Assembly (NCBI GenBank): GCA_946894095.1
Contig: OX335655.1
Span: 2,852,001-2,916,000 of the forward strand
Direction: 5' to 3'
Length of the DNA: 64,000 nucleotides
Source of the DNA: Incurvaria masculella
Taxonomy: Eukaryota > Arthropoda > Insecta > Lepidoptera > Incurvariidae
Position 1 is the first letter of the stretch. Each line of letters starts with the position of its first letter. Below the pieces are notes generated by a model, which was not told the DNA's origin, searched no databases, and was given only the letters and a program-made list of their open reading frames with translations. The position numbers and the translations under genes were made by a program. Of the stretch, positions 56,115 to 64,000 are shown in pieces.

Positions 56115-56381
56115 AATGATGATGTGTTGGGCTTATATTCAGCTAGCCTAGCCCAGCCACATCAAAAATATCTGGGTAGGTACAAGTAATTTTGTTTTGT
56201 TTTGGAAAAGCAGTATTGTCCTTATTACATTTCAATTCTTCGTACTAACGAATACATCGATTTATCTGAAGAAATTTCTGTGAAACAAGGAAACATTAAC
56301 TAAAGGTTAAGCTGTAAAAAAGAGAAGTACTTCGTTTGATTCGCCATTGTTTGCAGCACTTTCTCTGCATTTGAGATGCAT

Positions 56382-56845
56382 TATACACGGTGTTAAACAA
56401 GTTGGCGACATTCCCGAAAGGGGGTAATTTTGGTTCGCATACTGATTCCGAAAAAGAAGGATTTTTCTTGTTTTGAGATTTTGTTTCGAATATTTTCGAT
56501 TTCTAATACTAGTATGAAAACATAGTATTTCGTAATATGAATCGCACTGCATTAACAAAAAGTTCTAAAGTAGGATATTTTTAAAAATAAATGTGAAAAT
56601 TTACATTCGTATCGACGCGATAAAATTAGCGGCGGCGCGCAGTCAGAGCTGCGAGACAGCAAACGCGTGACCTTGGCAGTGGCGCGTACACAAGGTATGC
56701 TTACACCATTCCAAAGGGAAATTGTCGCTGAGTTAAAAGTTTTGATTAAATCTGCAATTTGAACCACAAAATGATCAGTATACGAAATAGTTAAATAATC
56801 GGTATTCAAATAGTAATGTCGCGAAAAAAATTAACACCGTGTATA
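56382..56845. mobile_element. TIR element with TATACACGGTGTTAA ends
   Basis: TATACACGGTGTTAA at 56382-56396 is exactly inverted at 56831-56845, and GCGACATT recurs a few bases further in on both sides. A TA target is likely. The interior includes a GC-rich stretch near 56625-56700. Confidence 0.7.
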
Positions 56846-57419
56846 TACCTTCCACTACAGTGATGCTTTTTGGGTAAGTAAAAAGTGGTCATGTCCATAC
56901 ATCGGAGAGAAGCACCGTTTTTTAACCGACTTCAAAAGAAAGGAGGAGATTCTCAATTCGTCGGAATCTTTTTTTTTTTAAAGATCACTTCTTGTTAACT
57001 CTCACGACGAGAACAGCGATATTGTATACCATGTTCTCCAATCTACATTTTGTATTTGAAGACGAAATATTATGTAGCATACATGGAAAAAGACATATTT
57101 ATTACTCTTTGATAACCAAATAATAACCTTTCTCTGGGTATGGGTTCCAGATTTTTTCCAATATCTTCAACGGTGGTTAAAGATATGTGTAATGTTTTTT
57201 TAAGGATATTAAATTACCGTTATCTCATGAATCTGAGGTTGTACAAAGGCATCTATATTTAATTATTGTAATTATATCTTGAAAATAATCAGAAAACGTT
57301 TTTGGTCTCCTTTTGTAGACCAAAAACGTCCTGGTTTTATTGTTTCAAACGAATTTCCGGAAATTAAACTTTTGGTCAACGAGTTCATTACGGGATCAGT
57401 GTTTGCAACTTATCCTGGT
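56846..57419. other. Probable old repeat, no gene
   Basis: ACCGACTTCAAAAGAAAGGA and CTCAATTCGTCGGAATC near 56931-56968 resemble a very common lepidopteran repeat. The rest is AT-rich. Confidence 0.4.
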
Positions 57420-57595
57420 TTCAATCAAGTGCTGATTTATCGTAGTCGACACTTTAAAAAGTCTCGATTAAGATAGTCGATCGCCCTTATAAGGTACTTT
57501 ATTACTAAAGTACTAATTATCTTGTACTAGTATTGATTGCCCTTAACATGTGCCGATTAAGTTAATTAACACAAGGAAAAGGCCGTTAGCATGGA
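57420..57595 (-). repeat. Dispersed repeat, copy 3 of 3
   Basis: TACTAATTATCTTGTACTAG and TATTGATTGC match copy 2, and the rest is diverged. Confidence 0.45.
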
Positions 57596-57739
57596 GCGAA
57601 ATTTTATTTCCATCGCATTTAAATTTCCCATAAAACGCGCATACTACGAAACATGTTTAGGCGACCTTGTCAATTTGCGTGCATGAAGGGCAGTGGCGTT
57701 ATAATTCACAACCAATGCCTTTCTGGATTGAATTATTAC

Positions 57740-58276
57740 TTATGGTGGCCTTTCCCGGCGGGACGAACTCATTCGTGGGCACGGGACAAGAGTTTGCTAT
57801 TGCGCTCTGGGACATTCTCTGTTTCAAAGAAAAAGACAGGCCCTGTTATGAGGAGCATGCAACATGTCCACAAAGCAGACAATGCGCATAGTGTATGATT
57901 TGGTAAGATTTACGAAAATTTTAATTACAAAACGACTTATAGCTAAAAGTAAACTACGACCGCTGTAGTCAAACATGTTACAAAAACTAAATTAATTATA
58001 AATTTTCATGAAACAAGCTATGTCCAATGGCTAATCTTTTTAAGATGTAAAAATATTATCGTTGAGTAATCCGTCTCCAAAGTTATTGCACAAAACGCGC
58101 GAAAATTCCAACTTTTGGACCTTATAACTTGGAAACCAAACCCAATTGTACAATGCCAACGATCATCAGACATCTAGTTCGATCAAATAAATCTATTTTG
58201 GATCTCTGACAAGAAATATGGGCGTGATCTTCTTTCCCCGTTTGTATGGGGAGTTGAGCGGGAAGGCCCACCTTAA
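57740..58276 (+). mobile_element. TTAA MITE family 1, copy E
   Basis: The left flank is TTAT, one change from TTAA, then GGTGGCCTTTCCCGGCG. The right end is GCGGGAAGGCCCACC and TTAA. The interior is collinear with copies A and B. Confidence 0.82.
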
Positions 58277-58337
58277 TTATGGGCATCATTGCACCGATGT
58301 CGGAAGAGTAAACGGTCCGACTTGTACCAGAGTGGGC

Positions 58338-58674
58338 AGTCTGAGTTCTCACCTAAATTGGCATTTACGGCAAATCGATCGACTGGCGTTTTCTCCAAAC
58401 TCTATACAAGTTTTTACTAGATATTCTGTGGTTTTACTTCTTCAAGCTGTCAAAGTCAAACTCGAACTTCCGATTTGTATGAAAACGCGGAGTGGACGTA
58501 AACCGCAACGTCGACTTATTTACGGCAACGTTGAGTAAGCTGTCAAATCAAACTCGGACTCGCAAATGTTAGTTCGCTTAACGCCCACTGCGCGCGCTCT
58601 TCAATTTCTCCATACATTTCAAAACGCCAGTCGATCGGTTTGCCGTAACGCCAATTTAGGTGAGAACTGAGACT
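58338..58674. mobile_element. Foldback element with arms of about 55 bp
   Basis: The left arm contains GAGTTCTCACCTAAATTGGC and ATCGACTGGCGTTTT. The right arm is its inverse, AAAACGCCAGTCGAT to GCCAATTTAGGTGAGAAC. Confidence 0.75.
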
Positions 58675-59513
58675 ACCGGCTCTGAACTGCCGGAACATAT
58701 CGGCTAGCTGTGCAGGCTCGATAGATACGGCCGCTTTGTATCCGCGTCCGCACCGTACGTCGAGTGTGAAGAAACGCGTTAACATCGTGTTAGACAGTTT
58801 CATTGAGTTTCAGCACGCGATAATGCCGCTGAACCGTTGTGAAATGCGGCTAAATGGTTGTAACTTTGTGGTACCGTAGGTCCACCGCTTACTGTTTTGG
58901 GTGTGGCTTCATGGTACCGTGGGTATAGATGCTAGAGTCAAACATTCTGACATTCTCTCTTTGTCTTCGCTGCCAAGGTATGGCGCAGCTAGTTCCAGAT
59001 ATAGTACACATCATTAATCTCTCCTAGTTCCTAGAATATGATGTGTAACTGTAATATAGATAAATTTTTTAAAAGTTTTTTCCTACATAGTCATTTCGGA
59101 AATGAAGCCCAATATTTTGAAGATCGAAGCCCTGCTTGGTGATTTTTTTTTTGCCTGGTTGTTAATCAAATAAAAATATTCAAAAATAAATTAATTAATT
59201 AAATAAATCAATCTGTCATTAAAAGTTTCAATGCGTTTATATATTGACCAATGCACACTTTTATGAGAAATATAATAGTTTAATGGTACCGACTCAAATT
59301 ACACAAAGGCAAAAGTTATGAGTAAAGTTAAATATATATTACATGAAATCTTTTTTTTTCAATTATTATATGTTTATATATGTATAGAATAAATATTCAA
59401 GCAAAAATACATTAATTTAAGAAAGAAATTTGTAAAAAGTACTGCTTTATAAACATAGTGCACGGCTGGACTTAATTTTCGCGGGAATATAGTAGAAAGG
59501 CAAGTCTAACCCC
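58675..59513. other. No gene seen
   Basis: The first 300 bases are moderately GC-rich. The remainder is AT-rich with T-runs. There are no domains or splice signals. Confidence 0.45.
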
Positions 59514-59630
59514 TGTTTTCACCACCTCCAGTTACCTGAAATCCGATAGTTAACTTTCGGCTACATTGCATATTTGTATGATGTAACCGAAAGATAACTT
59601 TGGGATTTTTGTAGCTGGAGGTGATGGAAC
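59514..59630. mobile_element. Small foldback MITE
   Basis: CACCTCCAG and GATAGTTAACTTTCGG on the left pair with CCGAAAGATAACTTT and CTGGAGGTG on the right. It is about 115 bp. Confidence 0.65.
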
Positions 59631-59717
59631 CGGGCGTAAGTCAAGTTCAGCATTGCACTATATTTATAAAGAAGTTCTTTTTACGGCATTCTTAAGAGAT
59701 CATTATCAAAGTTTAAA

Positions 59718-60016
59718 AACCGGCTAAGTGCGAGTCGGACTCGCACACGAACCATCGTAAAAGATTTAACACAAAAAATCACGTTATTTGTATGGGGGGC
59801 CCCATTAATTATTATATTTCAATAAATAATTATTTTTCAATTTGACCTATTTGTTGTTATAGCGGCAAAATAAATACATACTCTGTGAACATTTCAGCTT
59901 TCTATCTATTACGGTTACTGAGATACAGCCATGTGACGGACGGACGGACGGACGGACGGACAGAGGAGGCTTAGTAATAGGGTTCCGTTTTCGCCCTTTG
60001 GGTACGGAACCCTAAA
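59718..60016 (-). repeat. (TCCG)n-containing interspersed repeat
   Basis: On + it reads AAAACCGGCTAAGTGCGAGT, then (GGAC)n near 59937-59960, then TTCGCCCTTTGGGTACGGAA. Confidence 0.8.
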
Positions 60017-60175
60017 AATGTACTAGGATATTTAAAGTACTACAGAAAAGTGCTCAGCTGTCGCAAACGGAAGACAAAGTCACGCTATGAGATTTTCACC
60101 GTAGTTTTTAAGAAGCAACTACCTCACGTTGAATATTACTAAAGCTAATAAAAGGAAGGTCCTGGCACGGCACTT

Positions 60176-60319
60176 TTTAGGGTTCCGTACCCAAAGGGTG
60201 AAAACGGAACCCTATTACTAAGCCTCCGCTGTCCGTCCGTACGTCCGTCCGTCCGTTCGTCCGTCCGTCCGCCTGTCACAGGGCTGTATCTCAGTAACCG
60301 TAACAGATAGACAGCTGAA
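60176..60319 (+). repeat. (TCCG)n-containing interspersed repeat, 3' truncated
   Basis: It starts TTTTTAGGGTTCCGTACCC and is broken at CAGCTGAAA by a LINE tail. The missing half was not found beyond the LINE. Confidence 0.75.
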
Positions 60320-60415
60320 ATAATAATAATAATAAAATTCTTTATTGTACACCATTATAAACAGTTTACAAAAGGCGGGCCTAATGCCAAAAAGCATTCT
60401 CTTCCTACCTACCCT
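60320..60415 (-). mobile_element. Solo LINE 3' end with (TTA)n tail
   Basis: The + strand shows (AAT)n, AAAATTCTTTATTGTACACC and then GGCGGGCCTAATGCCAAAAA. The same motif order (tail, TTTATTG, GCATTCTC) occurs at 14.2, 38.7, 49.2 and 53.7 kb. It interrupts the (TCCG)n repeat at 60176-60320. Confidence 0.6.
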
Positions 60416-60853
60416 TGGGATGAATGAATGAATGAATAAATTCTTTATTGTGCAATAGAAAACAAGTACAATTACAAAAACAATTCGAAACAACAACAAA
60501 ATTGCACAAAGGCGGACTTATCACTAGGAGTGATTTCTTCCAGTCAACCTTTGGGGTGATGAGGAGAGACAATCTAAAATATCTGTAGGTAGGTACACAA
60601 TAGCAATTTGAAAGGAAAATAATAAAGCAAATAAAATAAAAATATATACATACAGTATAAACATACATAAACCATAATTTACATGACAATACAAGCATAC
60701 TTTGAATAAAATAAACTAATATATATAATACAATATACTAAAATATATATTGTATATCCACAATTTAGGAACAAATTAAAACAAAACAAAAATATATACC
60801 TATTTCTTTGATGATAATAAAAAGAAAGATGTACAGCGATAAAAATAGTATAT
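60416..60853 (-). mobile_element. 3' UTR and tail of the intact LINE
   Basis: Between the ORF2 stop and 60416, the - strand is AT-rich. It ends with AATAAAGAATTTATTCATTC and a (TTCA)n tail, the short tandem 3' end usual in CR1-like LINEs. It abuts a second, short LINE 3' end (60320-60415). Confidence 0.7.
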
Positions 60854-63799
60854 TCAGATTTCATTTAAATAAAACTCCTTGATTCTCGACTTGAAAGAGC
60901 CGATAGTTTGACAAGAGCGGACGGAGGAAGGCAACGAGTTCCACAGACGTACTGCATGTACAGTGAAGGAGTTGGAAAAGAAGCAAGTTGTATGGCGGGG
61001 AATCGCAAGGATACTGTCGTCGCTAGAACGTAGAGGGAGACCGTGTGAAGATAGGTGCAAGAATCGGGAACGAAGGTACTCAGGAGAGTGAGGGTTATTT
61101 AAGACCCCAAAAAGAAGAGTGAGTATGTGACAGTTCCTTCGATAACGAATGGGTAGCCATTTAAGCTGACGACGGTACTGCGATACATGGTCGTATTTAC
61201 GCAGACCATATATGTAGCGAATGCAGAGATTCTGTAAACGTTCCAATTTATCAAGGAGAACTTCAGTTAAATCCAAAAAGCACACATCTGCATAATCTAA
61301 AATTGGAAGTAGGAGAGTTTGCGTCAACGTGATTTTGGTACGGATTGGAAGGAAACTCTGTAAGCGTTTTAAAGAGTGGGCGGCAGCAAAGATTTTCCTG
61401 CTGATCTCATTTACCTGGGGCGCCCATGACAGGGTGTCATCAATTAAAATGCCTAGATTTTTTACTGTTTTAGAGTACGGTATAACTACTTCATTGTAGA
61501 TTACCGCTGGTAATGTATTGTGATCAATCTTCGATACAAGTCTAGGGCTGCCGACTATTATGACTTGTGATTTCATAGGATTTACCGTCAGACCAAATGA
61601 TTTTGTCCAATTTAGGATATGATCCAAATTCACATTCATTTCTGATACGGTATGTGCCAAATTATCAAAGGAGCAATGCAAGTACAGCTGTAAGTCATCG
61701 GCATAAAGGTGGTAAAGAGAAGTTAACATATTTGTAATTAGATTAATAAATATAGAGAATAACAGAGGAGATAACACGCCACCCTGTGGAACACCAGCAG
61801 TTAAATCAGCCCAGTCAGAACACACATTGTCAATTCTGATACACTGATGTCGACCACAGAGATAAGACGCGAACCAGTCAAGCACTGCCGGAGATAAGTT
61901 AAGCGTTCGTAGAATACCAAGCATGATGTCAAAGTCCACTGTGTTGAATGCATTGCTGAAGTCCAACAAAGTTAAGACTGTAAGATTCTTGTTGTCCATA
62001 TTTGTTCGGACATCTTCAGTTACTTTGACGAGAGCAGTAACGGTGCTGTGGCAAGGTCGGAAACCTGACTGCATTGGGTTCAGCAAGTGATTGCCGGCAA
62101 GGAAGCTGGCCAACTGCTGGTGAACAATGCGCTCCAGAATTTTTGACAATACAGGTAAAATAGAAATAGGGCGATATTGACTGAAAGAAGAAGGATTTGA
62201 AATTTTTGGGACAGGAATGATGTAAGCCCTTTTCCAGGTACTCGGAAAAGATCCACTGGATAGGGAATGATTTAGAATAAATGTAATTATAGGTAGCAGT
62301 TCGGCCAGCAGTGGTGAGAGCATGTCGAGGCTAATGCAGTCGGCACCTACAGCTTTTGTTGAAATTGAATTCAGGATCAGCTTAACTTCACGGTCAGTGA
62401 CTTGGCGAAATGTAAATGAAGCATGCTCCGGAGTTGGTAAAGCTGAAAGCTGAAGAAGAGTTTGACATTTTACCACTTGATCAATGGTGGTGAGAGGAGA
62501 GGAGAAATGCCTGTTAAGGGCGTTGATGTCGATGTTGTTACTGACAGTAGAAGACTTTTTACCAACTCCAAGAGTTTTAAGAAATTTCCAAGCATTGACG
62601 GGAGAGCTATTTTCGAGAGTATTATGAATGTGGCGTCTTTGGGCATCCCTACACATCCTGTTACACCGATTCCTGAGCAGCCTGTACTTGGTGCGATTTG
62701 CATCGGAAGGATTATGTTTAAGTTTAATCTTGGCTCTATCCCTCTTCACCATCATTCTCCGAATGTCCTCTGTTAGCCATGGAGCTGGTAAATGTTTCAC
62801 ACGTGTGGGTCTGAGAGGTGCGTGAATATCAAATAGAGCCGTAAGTTTGGAGGTGAAATCCTCAACCATAACATCTGTAGAAGAGGAACTAAGAACAGCA
62901 GACCAATCCAAGCCACGCGCGTCTTCCCTTAGGCGCTCCAGATTAATATCCTTGAAATTTCGCTGCATGAGAACCTTTCGCCTGATCTTAGGAGGACGGA
63001 CCTTGTAGGATAAATAGATTAAATCGTGATATGAGAAGCCAGGCGCTGTCAGCTGACCATGTTCACTTACATGGTCAGGTGAAGAAGTAAGAATCAGATC
63101 AAGCAGAGAAGGTTCACAATTAGGAAAGTGGTGTGTAGCATCCAAGGGAAGAATATTCATATTTACTGATGACACAAGGGAGTTAAGTTTTCTAGCGCGG
63201 TGGTCATTTTTTATTAGACAGGTGTTGAAATCTCCCATGATAATAGTATGATTGTACTGAGGGCAGTGTTCCTCAAGGAATGATTCGAGTGATGAGAAGT
63301 AATTAATAGTGAGATTGGGACTGTAATAAACACCAATTAGAATTTTGGAGTGATTAACGATGATTTCTAAGAAAAGGTATTCTGGTGACTCCGAATACTG
63401 AGCAGGAGACTGAGCAACAATCGAATAAGGAATACAGCTTCGGAGGTAGATGGCAACACCACCACAACTTTTTCCAGTTCTGTCGTTACGGATCAGTTGG
63501 AACCCGGGAAGTGAAAAAGAAGTAGATGGCAATGTAGGCTTAAGAAAAGTTTCTGAAACGAGTACAGCATGGATGTGTTTGCTTGGAAATGACCTGAGAA
63601 GATCGGGGTAGTGAGAGGGTATGCTTTGAGCATTGATATGTACAAAATTGAAATTTTTGGGGTATTTATGTATGGGTATGAAGTCAAGTTTTTCATCTAG
63701 TGGAAGAACACATCCATTGTCAGAACTATCGTCACTAAAGAACTCATCAGACGAGGTAACTGAAAAATAATTATCTGAATCGTCGGATAATGTGGTCAT
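60854..63799 (-). CDS. LINE ORF2: endonuclease and reverse transcriptase, intact
   Basis: Read from the ATG at 63799 this is a 981-residue ORF without stop or frameshift. The reading frame stays open to 63925, but the extra 42 residues come from a (TA)n tract and flank. An APE-type endonuclease comes first: HINAQSI near residue 54, MGDFN near 188-192, and FSYHDLIYLSY at 255, where the usual SDH motif is altered. The reverse transcriptase follows, with LDFSNAF at 612-618, AGVPQGGVLSPLLF at 668 and YADD at 699-702. A C-terminal domain contains SLKRLQ and LPLRS. It looks like a Jockey/CR1-type non-LTR retrotransposon, exact clade not resolved. No ORF1 is seen, so the element is probably 5'-truncated, but the intact ORF points to a young insertion. 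Confidence 0.85.
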   Translation of the reverse strand: MTTLSDDSDNYFSVTSSDEFFSDDSSDNGCVLPLDEKLDFIPIHKYPKNFNFVHINAQSIPSHYPDLLRSFPSKHIHAVLVSETFLKPTLPSTSFSLPGFQLIRNDRTGKSCGGVAIYLRSCIPYSIVAQSPAQYSESPEYLFLEIIVNHSKILIGVYYSPNLTINYFSSLESFLEEHCPQYNHTIIMGDFNTCLIKNDHRARKLNSLVSSVNMNILPLDATHHFPNCEPSLLDLILTSSPDHVSEHGQLTAPGFSYHDLIYLSYKVRPPKIRRKVLMQRNFKDINLERLREDARGLDWSAVLSSSSTDVMVEDFTSKLTALFDIHAPLRPTRVKHLPAPWLTEDIRRMMVKRDRAKIKLKHNPSDANRTKYRLLRNRCNRMCRDAQRRHIHNTLENSSPVNAWKFLKTLGVGKKSSTVSNNIDINALNRHFSSPLTTIDQVVKCQTLLQLSALPTPEHASFTFRQVTDREVKLILNSISTKAVGADCISLDMLSPLLAELLPIITFILNHSLSSGSFPSTWKRAYIIPVPKISNPSSFSQYRPISILPVLSKILERIVHQQLASFLAGNHLLNPMQSGFRPCHSTVTALVKVTEDVRTNMDNKNLTVLTLLDFSNAFNTVDFDIMLGILRTLNLSPAVLDWFASYLCGRHQCIRIDNVCSDWADLTAGVPQGGVLSPLLFSIFINLITNMLTSLYHLYADDLQLYLHCSFDNLAHTVSEMNVNLDHILNWTKSFGLTVNPMKSQVIIVGSPRLVSKIDHNTLPAVIYNEVVIPYSKTVKNLGILIDDTLSWAPQVNEISRKIFAAAHSLKRLQSFLPIRTKITLTQTLLLPILDYADVCFLDLTEVLLDKLERLQNLCIRYIYGLRKYDHVSQYRRQLKWLPIRYRRNCHILTLLFGVLNNPHSPEYLRSRFLHLSSHGLPLRSSDDSILAIPRHTTCFFSNSFTVHAVRLWNSLPSSVRSCQTIGSFKSRIKEFYLNEI

Positions 63800-63870
63800 A
63801 AATATATATATATATATTATATATAGTATATAGTATATATTATTAACTAATAAAAAGGTTTTCCCTGTAG

Positions 63871-63995
63871 GCGATTCCTCATCACCCGCCAGCAGTGTGA
63901 AAAAACAGAACAAAGCAGAAAACATATTAAAAGTAGTTGAGGCGAACAGAACTAGGCAGAAAGATAATAATAACAGATTTAAAAGTGCATTTTAA
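63871..63995 (+). CDS. Candidate exon of an unidentified gene, with acceptor
   Basis: Upstream lies ACTAATAAAAAGGTTTTCCCTGTAG: a CTAAT branch site, a pyrimidine run and AG. The frame entered at phase 1 is open for 40 codons to TAA at 63993-63995: DSSSPASSVKKQNKAENIL, then KVVEANRTRQKDNNNRFKS. Composition (charged, Asn- and Lys-rich) looks like a real C-terminus, but I do not recognise the family. The intact LINE ends just upstream on the other strand, so the LINE would sit in the preceding intron. It may instead be LINE 5' UTR. Confidence 0.4.
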
Positions 63996-64000
63996 ATACG

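Noticed and set aside
60218..60864. Small - strand frames downstream of the LINE ORF
   Set aside because: They lie in (TCCG)n repeat and LINE 3' UTR.

Overview
This is eukaryotic DNA, almost certainly from a lepidopteran (moth or butterfly). The reasons are a spliced insect chitinase gene with GT-AG introns and a dense load of repeats of lepidopteran type: a (TCCG)n-containing interspersed repeat, 5S/tRNA-derived SINEs, TTAA-flanked MITEs, RTE and Jockey/CR1-like LINE pieces and a Helitron. There is no sign of bacterial gene organisation. Apart from the chitinase gene and one intact retrotransposon ORF, most of the 64 kb is intronic or intergenic repeat.

The central gene (21418-40441, + strand) is the 3' part of a group III insect chitinase, Cht7-like. 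I reconstruct thirteen coding exons whose phases all agree, giving 750 residues to the stop. They encode the C-terminal half of GH18 domain 1, a linker, a complete GH18 domain 2 with the catalytic motif [11 protein letters not shown], and one six-cysteine CBM14 chitin-binding domain. The 5' exons (signal or membrane anchor, and the catalytic motif of domain 1) were not found in the 21 kb upstream. They probably lie left of the window. Poly(A) signals lie near 41216 and 41540.

The most unusual feature is that each GH18 domain carries a separate tandem partial exon duplication. In domain 1, exon 4 is followed by three truncated copies at an exact 245-bp spacing. The first is intact, begins after a CAG acceptor-like site and keeps the splice phase. 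In domain 2, the 5' part of exon 6 is preceded by six copies at about 122 bp, each with its own TTTCCACAG-type acceptor, but read-through from any of them meets a stop.

Left flank (1-21 kb): a 1.7-kb palindromic array rich in TGACGTCA with a 588-bp higher-order period (3142-4873), a solo copy of its unit inside an RTE fragment, two copies of a 545-bp TTAA MITE, LINE fragments at 14.2-18.0 kb and another TTAA foldback MITE. Right flank (41.6-64 kb): SINEs of two head types, paired 375-bp foldback TTAA MITEs, a 213-bp tandem array open over its whole length (54531-55550), and a LINE with an intact 982-codon endonuclease/reverse transcriptase ORF on the - strand (60854-63799).

Two weaker signals may belong to a second + strand host gene: a CpG-rich, promoter-like region ending in a possible first coding exon with a good donor (51960-52210), and a 125-bp candidate exon with branch point and acceptor at 63871-63995. 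Their splice phases match.
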